Positions 18,999 through 29,502 of a stretch of DNA of 64,000 nt are shown piece by piece (position 1 is the stretch's first letter; each line of letters begins with the position of its first letter). Below the pieces are notes generated by a model. It was not told the origin of the DNA. It searched no databases and saw nothing but the letters and a program-made list of their open reading frames with translations. The stretch lies in assembly GCF_026339875.1 (NCBI RefSeq), contig NZ_JAPEPZ010000001.1, positions 8,928,001 to 8,992,000 on the forward strand, in the 5' to 3' direction. The translations under genes were made by a program, and so were the position numbers. This DNA comes from Streptomyces sp. NBC_01571 (GTDB lineage: Bacteria > Actinomycetota > Actinomycetes > Streptomycetales > Streptomycetaceae).

Positions 18999-20291
18999 GT
19001 GCGTATCTCCCGCAGAGTTCTCGCCGCCGCTGCCGCCGTCGCCGTCGTCCTGCCGCTGAGTGCCTGCGGCTCCGGGAACGACGGCGGTGGCTCGACGGAC
19101 GCCTCCGGCAAGGTCGAGGGCGACATCACCTTCCAGACCTGGAACCTGAGGGCCAACTTCAAGGAGTACTTCGAGGGCGTGATCGCGGACTTCGAGAAGA
19201 AGTACCCGGACACCCATGTGAAGTGGGTCGACCAGCCCGCCGAGGGCTACGCCGACAAGATCAGCGCGGACGCGGCCGGCGGCACCCTGCCCGACGTCGT
19301 GAACGTCTCCCCGGACCTCGTCGCCCCGCTCGCCAAGGCGGGCCTCGCGCTGGACCTCGACAAGTCGGCCGCCCAGTACAAGAAGGAGTACCTGGACGGT
19401 GCCTGGGCCGGTCACCAGGTACCGGGCATGACCGGGACGTACGCCTTCCCCTGGTACCTCAACACCGGCCCGCTCTTCTACAACAAGTCGCTGTTCAAGG
19501 AGGCCGGACTCGACGCCTCCAAGCCGCCGACGACCTACGACGACCTCTTCTCCGACGCGCTGCGGCTGGCGGACAAGACCCACGGCAAGGTGGCCACGCT
19601 CGCCAACGTGCCCACCATCGAGGACTTCGGCCGCTACGGCGTCGAGCTGATGAACAAGGAAGGCAGCGCCTTCGCGTTCAACGACGCCAAGGGTGTCGAA
19701 CTCCTCACCAAGTACAAGCAGTTGTACGACGCCAAGGCGCTCGACCCGCAGGCGCTCACCGCGACCCCGGAGTCGTCCGGCAAGAAGTTCCTCACCGGCG
19801 CCGTCGCCATGAACCCCGGCAGCGCCCTCGACCTCGGCAACTTCAAGAAGCAGGCGCCGAACCTTTACAAGAACATCGGCATCACGGACCAGATCACCAG
19901 CACCGGCAAGGTGAACATGTACGTCATGGGCGTGATGGTCAATTCGCGCACCAAGCACACCCCGGCCGCGGTCGCCCTCGCCCACTTCGTCACCGACGCG
20001 CAGAACCAGATGTCGTTCGCCAAGAAGGTCGCGATCTTCCCGAGCACCGCCGGCTCGCTGGACGACCCGTACTTCACCAAGGAGGACGGGACCGACGAGA
20101 CGCGAGTGCGGATCGCCGCCGCCAAGTCCCTGAAGAACGCGGTCAATTACACCCCGGTCCTGTTCAGCGAGCAGATGAAGACCGCGCTGCGCAACGAGGT
20201 CGCCAAGGCACTCCAGGGCAAGGAGAGCCCCAAGACCGCCCTTGACAACGCTGTCAAGGCCTGCGACCGACTCCTCCAGCAGCAGGGCTGA
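18999..20291 (+). CDS. ABC transporter solute-binding lipoprotein (oligosaccharide type)
   Basis: A 430-residue lipoprotein. The signal VRISRRVLAAAAAVAVVLPLSAC ends in a lipobox with Cys at about 24 (LSAC), and the mature part has the MalE-like family 1 fold: ITFQTWNLRANFKEYFEGVIADFEKKYPD at the start, PWYLNTGPLFYNKSLFKEAG in the middle. The GTG start has GAGGAG eight bases upstream. Its position before two permeases and three glycosidases suggests that it binds an oligosaccharide released from N-glycans, comparable to bifidobacterial N-glycan importers; that ligand is inference from context. Confidence 0.87.
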   Translation: MRISRRVLAAAAAVAVVLPLSACGSGNDGGGSTDASGKVEGDITFQTWNLRANFKEYFEGVIADFEKKYPDTHVKWVDQPAEGYADKISADAAGGTLPDVVNVSPDLVAPLAKAGLALDLDKSAAQYKKEYLDGAWAGHQVPGMTGTYAFPWYLNTGPLFYNKSLFKEAGLDASKPPTTYDDLFSDALRLADKTHGKVATLANVPTIEDFGRYGVELMNKEGSAFAFNDAKGVELLTKYKQLYDAKALDPQALTATPESSGKKFLTGAVAMNPGSALDLGNFKKQAPNLYKNIGITDQITSTGKVNMYVMGVMVNSRTKHTPAAVALAHFVTDAQNQMSFAKKVAIFPSTAGSLDDPYFTKEDGTDETRVRIAAAKSLKNAVNYTPVLFSEQMKTALRNEVAKALQGKESPKTALDNAVKACDRLLQQQG

Positions 20292-20297
20292 TCCGCC

Positions 20298-21232
20298 GTG
20301 GCGAGTTCCTCGACCGTGTCCGGAGACGGGCGGCGCGGCGCGCGGACGCCCCGCGCGGCGACCCGGGTGCGACGCCAGCTCCCGTACAGCCCCTGGCTGT
20401 TCGCGGCACCGGGCCTGCTGATCACGGGTGTCTTCATCCTGTACCCGTTCGTCTCGACGGTGGTCAACTCCTTCACCGACCGCCGCACCCTGATCCCCGG
20501 CACGTTCGTGGGCCTCGCCAACTTCCGGGAGCTGCTGCACGACGACATGTTCTGGATCGGCCTGCGCAACAGCGCGCTGTACGTCGTCGGGGTCGTCCCC
20601 GCGCTCGTCCTGCTGCCGTTGCTGCTCGCCCTGCTGGTCCAGAAGAACATCCCCGGCATCACCTTCTTCCGGTCGGCCTTCTACACCCCGGTGGTCGCCT
20701 CCATCGTCGTGGTCGGCCTGATCTGGGTGTGGCTGCTGGACGAACGCGGCCTGGTGAACTCGCTGCTGGAGACGGTCGGCATCGGCAGGATCGGCTTCCT
20801 CAGCGACCAGTGGCTGCTCCTGCTGAGCGCCATGGCCGTCACGGTCTGGAAGGGTCTCGGCTACTACATGATCATCTACCTGGCCGCGCTCGCCAACGTG
20901 CCGCGCGAGCTGCACGAGGCGGCGTCGGTCGACGGCGCGGGAGCGGTACGCCGCTTCCTCACCGTCACCGTGCCCGCCGTCCGCTCCACCATGGTGCTGG
21001 TCGGCGCGCTCTCCTCGGTCGCCGCCTTCAAGGTGTTCTCCGAGGTGTACCTGATGGCGGGCCCGGACGGCGGACCGGCGGGCGAGGACACCACCCTCGT
21101 CATGCTGGTCCAGCGCACCGGCACCGGACTGACCGGCCGGGTGGGCTACGCCTCCGCCCTGTCCGTCGTCGTCTTCGTCGTCACCGTCGCGCTGATGCTG
21201 CTCGTGCTGCGCGCCGACCGGAAGGAGGACGC

Positions 21233-21236
<4 letters not shown>
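20298..21236 (+). CDS. ABC sugar transporter permease, MalF type
   Basis: A 312-residue inner-membrane protein with six helices and the EAA-type cytoplasmic loop that docks the ATPase (LHEAASVDGAGAVRRFLTVTVP, about 210). The first 35 residues are basic and cytoplasmic. The GTG start follows the binding-protein stop by 6 bp, indicating translational coupling. Confidence 0.88.
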
Positions 21237-22144
<908 letters not shown>

Positions 22145-22182
22145 ACCCGTACGCCCGTCCTTCCGATTCGCAAGGATCCCGC

Positions 22183-23415
22183 ATGTCCTCTGCCGTGCGC
22201 TTCGGCGTCAACTACACCCCGAGCGAAGGGTGGTTCCACCACTGGCTCGACTTCGACCTCGACTCCGTACGCGCCGACCTCGACTCGATCGCCGCGCTCG
22301 GCCTCGACCACGTCCGGGTCTTCCCGCTGTGGCCCTACTTCCAGCCCAACCGCACCCTGATCCGCCCGCGCGCCGTCGAACAACTCGTGGCACTCGCCGA
22401 CGCCGCGGCCGAACGCGGGCTCGACGTCAACGTGGACGGGCTGCAGGGGCACCTGTCGAGCTTCGACTTCCTGCCCGCGTGGACGCAGACCTGGCACCGG
22501 CGGAACATCTTCACCGACCCGGAGGTGGTCGAGGCGGAGGCCGTGTACCTGCGCACCCTGGCCGCCGCCCTCGCCGACCGGCCGAACTTCATAGGCGTGA
22601 CGATCGGCAACGAGGTCAACCAGTTCGCCGCCGGGCCGCATCCCGACCCGGACCGCATCACGCCCGAGCAGGCCGGAGCGTGGCTGACCCGCCTGCTCGC
22701 GGCCTGCGAGGAGGGCGCTCCCGGCAAGCCGCATCTGCACGCCTCGTACGACGCGGCCTGGTACCAGGACGACCAGCCGTTCACGCCCGAGCACTCGGCC
22801 CGGCTCGGAGCCCTCACCGCCGTCCACTCCTGGGTGTTCAACGGGACGGCCCAGCGACACGGCCGCCGGGGCGTCGCCACCGAGCACCACGCCGCCTACC
22901 TCGTCGAGCTCTCCAAGGCCTGGGCCGACGATCCCGGCCGCCCGGTCTGGCTCCAGGAGGTCGGCGCGCCCGCCCCGCTGATCCCGGCCGGGCACGCCGC
23001 CGCCTTCACCGAGGCGACCGTCGCGAACGCGCTCGACTGTCCCGACCTGTGGGGCATCACCTGGTGGTGCTCGCACGACGTCAGCCGCGACCTGGCCGAC
23101 TTCCCCGAACTCGAATACAGCCTCGGCCTGTTGACGAGCGACCGGCAGCCCAAGCCCGCCGCGCGGACCCTCGCCCGGATCGTCGGCGAGGGACGGGCGC
23201 ACCAGCCCTCCGCGCGCACCACCGCGCTCGTCGTCGACACCGCGCAGGGCCGCTCCGTCTGCGCCCCCGGCGGCCCCGTCTTCGAGACCTTCGCCCGGCT
23301 GACCGCCGACGGCGCCCGTCCCACCACCGTTCTCGCGAGCCGCGCCGACGACAAGGACCACCTCGCGGCCCGTGGCATCACCGAAGTCGTCACACCCGAT
23401 CAGGTCACCGAGTAG
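22183..23415 (+). CDS. Cytoplasmic GH5-type glycosidase, candidate GH5_18 beta-mannosidase
   Basis: A 410-residue clan GH-A barrel with no signal peptide. FGVNYTPSEGWFHHW opens strand one, GVTIGNEVNQF (about 145) contains the acid/base Glu after Asn, and PVWLQEVGAP (about 265) contains the nucleophile Glu. WGITWWCSHDVSRDL is a late barrel motif. Bifidobacterial GH5_18 beta-mannosidases act on Man-beta-1,4-GlcNAc, the product left after alpha-mannosidase trimming of ENGase-released N-glycan, and occur beside GH38 and GH85 genes. The same neighbours here make this role likely. The subfamily is inferred from context and general pattern, not from an alignment. Confidence 0.75.
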   Translation: MSSAVRFGVNYTPSEGWFHHWLDFDLDSVRADLDSIAALGLDHVRVFPLWPYFQPNRTLIRPRAVEQLVALADAAAERGLDVNVDGLQGHLSSFDFLPAWTQTWHRRNIFTDPEVVEAEAVYLRTLAAALADRPNFIGVTIGNEVNQFAAGPHPDPDRITPEQAGAWLTRLLAACEEGAPGKPHLHASYDAAWYQDDQPFTPEHSARLGALTAVHSWVFNGTAQRHGRRGVATEHHAAYLVELSKAWADDPGRPVWLQEVGAPAPLIPAGHAAAFTEATVANALDCPDLWGITWWCSHDVSRDLADFPELEYSLGLLTSDRQPKPAARTLARIVGEGRAHQPSARTTALVVDTAQGRSVCAPGGPVFETFARLTADGARPTTVLASRADDKDHLAARGITEVVTPDQVTE

Positions 23416-23454
23416 CCCGTCCCCACCCGTCCCCACGACGATACGGAGCACACA

Positions 23455-25464
23455 GTGGACCTCAGCAGACGCGCTCTTCTGCTCGCCGGAGCCGCGGCGG
23501 CGCTCACCCCCGCCCTGCCCGGCGTCCCCGGCCGCGCGGCAGCGGCCGGCCGCGATCTCCAGCCGTACGCCTCCTACTGGTACCCGGACTCGCTGCCCTC
23601 GGGCACCCCGGGCGCCGGCATCACCTGGCGCAGCCTGAAGACATGGAGCGCCGCCGGCGACACGGACCTGGCGTTCAACGCGGCCTCCGTGCCGCTCGCC
23701 GCGCGCTTCACCCCGACCCCCGCGAACACCACGGCCCGCGCCGGCCAGGCCCGTGTCCAGTCCCTCGTCTCCTTCGGCCCCACGTCGAGCAACCCCGCCC
23801 AGGGCGCGGCCGACGCCGACTACTACGCCCTCACCCACTGGGCCTACCTCGACGAACTCGTCTTCTGGGGAGGCTCGTCGGGCGAGGGCCTGATCCTCGC
23901 GCCGAACGCCCCGATCGTGGACGCGGCCCACCGGCACGGCGTGCCCGTCCTCGGCAACGTCTTCCTGCCGCCCGTCGCCTACGGCGGCCGCCTCCAGTGG
24001 ACCCGTGACCTGGTGCAGAAGGACGCCACCGGGCATTATCCGCTCGCGGCCCAACTGGTCGCGGTGGCGGCGGCGTACGGCTTCGACGGCTGGTTCGTCA
24101 ACGCCGAGACCGGTGGCGGCGACACCGCGCTCGCCACCGCCGTGCTCGGCTTCCTGAAGGAGCTCAAGGCGCTCGGCGCGGCCCGGGGACAGCGCGTCAC
24201 CTGGTACGACGCGATGACCGTGAGCGGCTCGGTCGGCTGGCAGGGCGCGCTCGACAACCAGAACAAGGCGTTCTTCCAGGCCGCCGACTCGATGTTCGTC
24301 GACTTCCGCTGGTCATCGAGCAGTCTGGCCTCCTCCGCCACGACCGCCCGGCAACTCGGCCGCAGCCCCTACGAGTTGTGGGCGGGCGTCGACGTCGAGG
24401 CCAACGGCACCAACGCGTCCGTCGACTGGGACGCCATCGTGCCGGCGAACAAGGCGCACGTCGTCTCGGTCGGCTTCTACCGGCCCGAGTGGACCCGCAA
24501 CCACCTGCCGGCGGGCCGCACCCCCGGCGACTTCCACGCCGCCGACGACCTGTTCTGGACCGGCTCCTCCCTCGACCCCTCCCGGCCCGCCACGAACACC
24601 GCCTGGCGCGCACCGGCGCTCTCCGTCGCCGACCGCTCGACCGTCGGCTCGCTGCCGTTCGCGACCGTCTTCAACACCGGCCACGGCCTGAGGTGGTACG
24701 AGGACGGCGAGGTCACCTCGGACACCGCCTGGAACCACCTGGGTCTCCAGGACCGGCTGCCCTCCCGCCGCTGGGTGGTACGCACCACCGGCCGTCGCCC
24801 GACGGTCACCTTCGACTTCGCGGACGCCTGGCGGGGCGGCAGCAGCCTCCTGGTCTCCGGCGCTCTCGACGCGCCGACGACACTGGACCTGTACGCGACC
24901 CGGCTGCCGCTCGGCGCGGACACCGTGGTCGAGCTGACCCACCGTACGGACGCGGGCAGCACCTCCCTGGAGCTGGCCGTCGCCACCGCGGAGCCGGGCG
25001 CGGCGGGCGGGGCACCCCCGTACACCTACGTGTCCGTGCCCACCACCGGTGCCGACGGCTGGCAGACGTCCACCGTGCGGCTGACCGGGCTGTCGGGGAC
25101 CGTGCACGCACTGGGCGTACGGCTGGCCCCGGGCACCGGTCCGGTCGGCTGGCGGCTGGGCCGGCTCGCGGTCCGGGACGCGACGGTGATCCCCGACGCG
25201 CCCGCCGGCCTGCGCGTCACCGACGCCGACGGCGGCAACCTGCGCTTCGCGTGGCAGGGCTCCGCGGGCGGCGTGCGCCACTACGAGCTGTACCGGACGT
25301 TCCCCGACGGCACGCGTCGCTTCCTCGGCGGCACCTGCCAGAGCGCGTTCTACGCGGGCGGTCTCACCGCCGAGCAGGGCGAGTCCGCCGCAGGATTCGA
25401 ACTGCGCGCGGTGGGGGAGCTGTTCACCGTCTCGACCCCCGCCACGACCACCCACACCTGGTAA
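23455..25464 (+). CDS. Secreted GH85 endo-beta-N-acetylglucosaminidase
   Basis: A 669-residue enzyme that would cut the chitobiose core of N-glycans, leaving one GlcNAc on the protein. The N terminus MDLSRRALLLAGAAAALTPALPG is a twin-arginine signal. The GH85 catalytic motif is visible as YGFDGWFVNAETGG (about 208-221), with the Asn and Glu two residues apart that assist and donate the proton. WTRDLVQKD and VTWYDAMTVSG are further family segments. The C-terminal 250 residues look like a galactose-binding-type beta domain (about 430-590) and a fibronectin-III-like end (about 585-669). The GTG start has ACGGAG upstream; the gap from the GH5 gene is 39 bp. Confidence 0.9.
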   Translation: MDLSRRALLLAGAAAALTPALPGVPGRAAAAGRDLQPYASYWYPDSLPSGTPGAGITWRSLKTWSAAGDTDLAFNAASVPLAARFTPTPANTTARAGQARVQSLVSFGPTSSNPAQGAADADYYALTHWAYLDELVFWGGSSGEGLILAPNAPIVDAAHRHGVPVLGNVFLPPVAYGGRLQWTRDLVQKDATGHYPLAAQLVAVAAAYGFDGWFVNAETGGGDTALATAVLGFLKELKALGAARGQRVTWYDAMTVSGSVGWQGALDNQNKAFFQAADSMFVDFRWSSSSLASSATTARQLGRSPYELWAGVDVEANGTNASVDWDAIVPANKAHVVSVGFYRPEWTRNHLPAGRTPGDFHAADDLFWTGSSLDPSRPATNTAWRAPALSVADRSTVGSLPFATVFNTGHGLRWYEDGEVTSDTAWNHLGLQDRLPSRRWVVRTTGRRPTVTFDFADAWRGGSSLLVSGALDAPTTLDLYATRLPLGADTVVELTHRTDAGSTSLELAVATAEPGAAGGAPPYTYVSVPTTGADGWQTSTVRLTGLSGTVHALGVRLAPGTGPVGWRLGRLAVRDATVIPDAPAGLRVTDADGGNLRFAWQGSAGGVRHYELYRTFPDGTRRFLGGTCQSAFYAGGLTAEQGESAAGFELRAVGELFTVSTPATTTHTW

Positions 25465-25495
25465 ACCCGCACCCCTCACCCCACGGAGCACTCCC

Positions 25496-28400
25496 ATGCA
25501 TGACGACCGCGCCCTGGTCGAAGCCCGCCTCAAGCGTGTCCTCGACGAGCGTATCCGACCCGCCGTGTACCCCGAGTCCGTACCGCTGGAAGTGGCGGTG
25601 TGGAACGCGCCCGGAGAGCCGGTCCCGGTCGCCGAGGGACTCGCGGCCCAGCCGGAGCCGATCGAGGTGGGCGCGCGCTGGGGCGCTCCGTGGGGCACCA
25701 GTTGGTTCCGGGTCACCGGGACCGTCCCCGAGTCCTGGGCCGGCCGGACCGTCGAAGCGCTCCTCGACCTCGGATTCGACGAGAACATGCCCGGATTCCA
25801 GTGCGAGGGGCTCGTCTACCGGCCCGACGGCACCCCGGTGAAGGGACTCAACCCCCGCAACCAGTGGGTGCGCGTCGGCGCGCCGGTGGAGGGCGGCGAG
25901 GAGGTCCGGCTGCACATCGAGGCCGCCTCCAATCCGGTGATCCTCGACTACCACCCCTTCCTGCCCACCCCGCTGGGCGACAAGGAGACGGCGGGCAGCG
26001 AGCCGCAGTACACCCTCACCCGGATGGACCTCGCGGTCCTCGACGAGACGGTGTGGGAGCTGGTGCTCGACCTGGAGGTGCTCGGCGAGCTGATGGCCGA
26101 GCTGCCGGTGGAGTCCGCGCGGCGCTGGGACATCCTGCGCGCGGTGGAGCGGGCGCTCGACGCCGTCGACCTCCAGGACGTGGGCGGCACCGCCGCCGCG
26201 GCCCGTGCCCGGCTCGAGGGCGTGCTCGCCGAACCGGCCGTGCCCTCCGCACACCGGATCAGCGCCGTCGGCCACGCGCACATCGACTCGGCATGGCTGT
26301 GGCCGCTGCGCGAGACGGTACGCAAGGTGGCGCGCACGACCTCCAACATGACGGCGCTGATCGAGGACGAACCCGAGTTCGTCTTCGCGATGTCGCAGGC
26401 CCAGCAGTGGGCCTGGGTGAAGGAGCACCGGCCCGAGGTGTGGGCGCGGGTGAAGAAGGCCGTCGCGGAGGGCCGGTTCGTCCCGGCCGGAGGCATGTGG
26501 GTCGAGTCGGACACGAACATGCCCGGTTCGGAGGCGATGGCCCGTCAGTTCGTGCACGGCAAAAGGTTCTTCCTCGACGAGTTCGGCATCGAGAACGACG
26601 AGGCCTGGCTGCCCGACACCTTCGGATTCGCCGCCGGACTCCCGCAGATCATCAAGGCGGCGGGTTCCAAGTGGCTTCTCACGCAGAAGATCTCGTGGTC
26701 CCAGACCAACAAGTTCCCGCACCACACCTTCCGTTGGGAGGGCATCGACGGCACCCGCATCTTCACCCACTTCCCGCCCGTCGACACCTACAACTGCTCC
26801 ATGCGGGGCAGCGAGATCGCCCACGCGGCCAGGAACTTCAAGGACAAGGGCGTCGCCCGGCACTCCCTCGCGCCCACCGGCTGGGGCGACGGAGGCGGTG
26901 GCACCACCCGCGAGATGGTCGCGAAGGCGGCCCGCCTCAAGGACCTCGAAGGCTCCGCCACCGTGGTGTGGGAGACCCCGGCGGAGTTCTTCGCGAAGGC
27001 CGAGGCCGAACACCCCGACGCGCCCGTCTGGGTCGGCGAGTTGTACCTCGAACTGCACCGTGCGACCCTCACCAGCCAGGCGAAGACCAAGCAGGGCAAC
27101 CGCCGCAGCGAGCACCTGTTGCGCGAGGCCGAACTGTGGGCGGCGACCGCGGCGGTGCGGACCGGGTTCCCCTACCCGTACGAGGAGCTGGACCGCATCT
27201 GGAAGACGGTGCTGCTCCACCAGTTCCACGACATCCTGCCCGGCTCGTCCATCGCCTGGGTGCACCGGGAGGCCCGCAGGACGTACGAGCGGGTCGCCGC
27301 GGAGCTGGACGGCATCATCGGCGCGGCACAGCGCGCGCTGGCCGGTGAAGGCGCCACCCGGCTCGTGTTCAACTCCGCTCCGCACACCCGCGACGGGGTC
27401 CCGGCGGGCGCGGCCCGCCCGGCCACCGACCCCGGCGGAGTCTCGCTCACGCCGAGGGCGGGCGGCGGTCACGTCCTCGACAACGGTCTGCTGCGGGTCG
27501 GGATCGACGCCCGGGGACTGGTCGTCTCGGCGTACGACATCGAGGCCGGCCGCGAGACGATCGCACCGGACCGGGCCGCGAACCTGCTCCAGATCCACCC
27601 CGACTTCCCGAACATGTGGGACGCCTGGGACGTCGACGAGTTCTACCGCAACACGGTCACCGATCTGGTGGACGCCGACGAGGTCGGGCCCGGTGAGGAC
27701 GGCGTGTCGGTCCGGATCGTACGGTCCTTCGGCGCGTCGCGGGTCACCCAGGTGCTGTCGCTTGCGCCGGGGGAGCGGCGACTCGGCATCGACACGGAGG
27801 TCGACTGGCACGAGACCGAGAAGTTCCTGAAGCTCGCCTTCCCGCTCGACGTGCACGCCGAACGGTACGCGTCCGAGACCCAGTTCGGGCACTTTCACCG
27901 GCCCACCCACACCAACACCTCTTGGGAGTCCGCCAAGTTCGAGGCGTGCAACCACCGGTTCGTGCACGTCGAGGAGCCGGGCTGGGGCGTCGCGATCGTC
28001 AACGACTCCACGTACGGACACGACGTGACCCGGACCGTGCGCGACAGCGACTCCGGTACGACCACCACCGTGCGCGTGTCCCTGCTGCGCGCCCCGCGCT
28101 TCCCGGACCCGGAGACCGACCAGGGGGTGCACCGCTTCCGGCACGCGCTGGTGCCGGGCGCCGGGATCGGGGACGCGGTGCGCGAGGGCTGGCGGATCAA
28201 CCTGCCCGAGCGGCATCTGACGGGCGCGCGCGAGGTCGTGCCGCTGGTGGGCGTCGAGCAGGACGCGGTCGTGGTGACCGCGGTCAAGCTCGCCGACGAC
28301 GGCAGCGGTGACGTGGTCGTACGCTTCCACGAGTCCCGCGGCGGCCGGACGCGGGCCACGCTCACCGCGGGCTTCGCGACCGGGGCCGTCACGGTGACCG

Positions 28401-28513
28401 ATCTGCTGGAGCGGCCTCTCGCGGACGCCGCCATGCCGGAACGCGACGGCGACCGGATCACCCTGTCGCTGCGCCCCTTCGAGCTGGTGACGCTGCGGCT
28501 GAAGCGGGCCTGA
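25496..28513 (+). CDS. Cytoplasmic GH38 alpha-mannosidase
   Basis: A 1005-residue retaining alpha-mannosidase of usual length and without a signal. The catalytic domain begins at AVGHAHIDSAWLWPLRETVRK (about 258), with zinc-binding His and Asp. The nucleophile Asp lies in EAWLPDTFGFAAGLPQ (about 373), and LHQFHDILPGSSIAWVHREA (about 577) contributes the other His/Asp ligands. The middle and C-terminal beta domains follow. It would trim mannose from imported high-mannose oligosaccharides, leaving Man-GlcNAc for the GH5 enzyme. It ends the operon; the preceding gap is 31 bp. Confidence 0.92.
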   Translation: MHDDRALVEARLKRVLDERIRPAVYPESVPLEVAVWNAPGEPVPVAEGLAAQPEPIEVGARWGAPWGTSWFRVTGTVPESWAGRTVEALLDLGFDENMPGFQCEGLVYRPDGTPVKGLNPRNQWVRVGAPVEGGEEVRLHIEAASNPVILDYHPFLPTPLGDKETAGSEPQYTLTRMDLAVLDETVWELVLDLEVLGELMAELPVESARRWDILRAVERALDAVDLQDVGGTAAAARARLEGVLAEPAVPSAHRISAVGHAHIDSAWLWPLRETVRKVARTTSNMTALIEDEPEFVFAMSQAQQWAWVKEHRPEVWARVKKAVAEGRFVPAGGMWVESDTNMPGSEAMARQFVHGKRFFLDEFGIENDEAWLPDTFGFAAGLPQIIKAAGSKWLLTQKISWSQTNKFPHHTFRWEGIDGTRIFTHFPPVDTYNCSMRGSEIAHAARNFKDKGVARHSLAPTGWGDGGGGTTREMVAKAARLKDLEGSATVVWETPAEFFAKAEAEHPDAPVWVGELYLELHRATLTSQAKTKQGNRRSEHLLREAELWAATAAVRTGFPYPYEELDRIWKTVLLHQFHDILPGSSIAWVHREARRTYERVAAELDGIIGAAQRALAGEGATRLVFNSAPHTRDGVPAGAARPATDPGGVSLTPRAGGGHVLDNGLLRVGIDARGLVVSAYDIEAGRETIAPDRAANLLQIHPDFPNMWDAWDVDEFYRNTVTDLVDADEVGPGEDGVSVRIVRSFGASRVTQVLSLAPGERRLGIDTEVDWHETEKFLKLAFPLDVHAERYASETQFGHFHRPTHTNTSWESAKFEACNHRFVHVEEPGWGVAIVNDSTYGHDVTRTVRDSDSGTTTTVRVSLLRAPRFPDPETDQGVHRFRHALVPGAGIGDAVREGWRINLPERHLTGAREVVPLVGVEQDAVVVTAVKLADDGSGDVVVRFHESRGGRTRATLTAGFATGAVTVTDLLERPLADAAMPERDGDRITLSLRPFELVTLRLKRA

Positions 28514-28540
28514 CCACCGTACGGGCCGCGGACCCGGCCA

Positions 28541-28579
28541 GGGCGAGTCGCGAAAGTCCCGCCTGCCTCGCGACGCCCG
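28541..28579. terminator. Imperfect hairpin between convergent GH38 and FadR-type genes
   Basis: GGGCGAGTCGCG and CGCGACGCCC can pair with a two-base bulge across a 16-base loop. Placed between two converging stops, it could end transcription from both sides. Confidence 0.4.
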
Positions 28580-28586
28580 GCACACC

Positions 28587-29309
28587 CTAGGGCGTGAGCT
28601 GGGTCCGCAGCCACTGCTCGACCTCGCCCACGTGCGCGGCCGCGGCCGCTCTGGCCGCCTCCGGGTCGTGGGCCAGCAGCGCGCGGTGGATCGCCGCGTG
28701 CTCGCGGCGGGTCCGCTCGAAGGCGCCCTCCTCCTGGTAGCCGCGCCAGACCCGGGCGCGGAACGTGCGCGAGGACAGCCCCTCCAGGATGGCCGCCATC
28801 GTCTCGTTGCCCGCGGCGGCCGCGATCTCCCGGTGGAAGGCCAGGTCGTGGGCGAGGATCTCCTCCGGGTCGTCGGTCGCGTTCATCGCGGTGAGGTGTT
28901 TCTCCACCTCGGCGAGCTGGTCGGGGGTGATCCGCGCGGCGGCCAGTGCCGTCGCCGTCGACTCCAGGATCCGGCGCACCTCCAGCAGTTCCACCAGCCG
29001 AGGCCCGCGCGAGAGGTCGGCCACCACACCGAAGGTCTCCAGGAGGTCCCCGGCCTCCAGCTGTGTGACGTAGATGCCCGAGCCGTGCCGGGCCTCCAGC
29101 ACGCCGAGAACCGTGAGCGCGCGGATCGCCTCGCGCATCGAGCTGCGGGACATGCCCAGCTGGGCGGCGAGATCGCGCTCCGTCGGCAGCCGCTGTCCTG
29201 GCTCGAGACGGCCCTCTTTGATCATCGCCTTGATCCGCTCGATGGCGCGCTGGGTCACGGTGCCCTTCTGCGGAGCGCCCTCCGTCCCGTGGGACAGGGT
29301 CTCGTCCAC
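28587..29309 (-). CDS. FadR-subfamily GntR regulator of the L-fucose locus
   Basis: A 240-residue regulator. The winged helix-turn-helix (about 18-85) contains LPTERDLAAQLGMSRSSMREAIRALTVLGVLEARHGSGIYV. The C-terminal all-helical FCD domain (about 100-235) has the metal/effector His pattern LAHDLAFHREIAAAAGN with a later HAAIHRALL. GTG start with AGGAGGAGG upstream. It is divergent from the fucose importer, and two operator-like sites lie in the 193-bp spacer. The effector is probably a fucose pathway intermediate, by context. Confidence 0.9.
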   Translation of the reverse strand: MDETLSHGTEGAPQKGTVTQRAIERIKAMIKEGRLEPGQRLPTERDLAAQLGMSRSSMREAIRALTVLGVLEARHGSGIYVTQLEAGDLLETFGVVADLSRGPRLVELLEVRRILESTATALAAARITPDQLAEVEKHLTAMNATDDPEEILAHDLAFHREIAAAAGNETMAAILEGLSSRTFRARVWRGYQEEGAFERTRREHAAIHRALLAHDPEAARAAAAAHVGEVEQWLRTQLTP

Positions 29310-29354
29310 GCCGCCTCCTCCTGTTGCCGGGTGCGCCGCAGTCTAACCACCGAT

Positions 29355-29367
29355 GTGGTCGGACCAC
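29355..29367. promoter_or_regulatory. FadR-type operator GTGGTCGGACCAC
   Basis: A 13-bp inverted repeat fitting the FadR-subfamily operator form TGGT-N3-ACCA. It lies 45 bp upstream of the regulator start, consistent with autoregulation. Confidence 0.6.
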
Positions 29368-29405
29368 TATGGCCAGAAACCCGGAAAACTTGGCTCCGCG
29401 GGGTG

Positions 29406-29434
29406 TTGCGGACCCAAAGTGGTCTGATAAATAT
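29406..29434 (+). promoter_or_regulatory. Candidate importer promoter overlapped by a second FadR-type half-site
   Basis: TTGCGG (29406-29411) and AAATAT (29429-29434) are spaced by 17 bp. GTGGTCTGAT (29419-29428), a copy of one side of the 29355 operator, fills the spacer, so binding would exclude RNA polymerase. Confidence 0.5.
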
Positions 29435-29502
29435 TCGTCCCGGCTGGAAGAGGGACTCCGGCCACGCGTCCTGCTCGATCTCGCTCAATGAGGAGCCGTC
29501 AG

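Noticed and set aside
26016..28585. Very long minus-strand frames opposite the GH38 gene
   Set aside because: High GC keeps antisense frames open; translations are Arg/Gly/Val-rich without domains, whereas the plus frame is a complete alpha-mannosidase.
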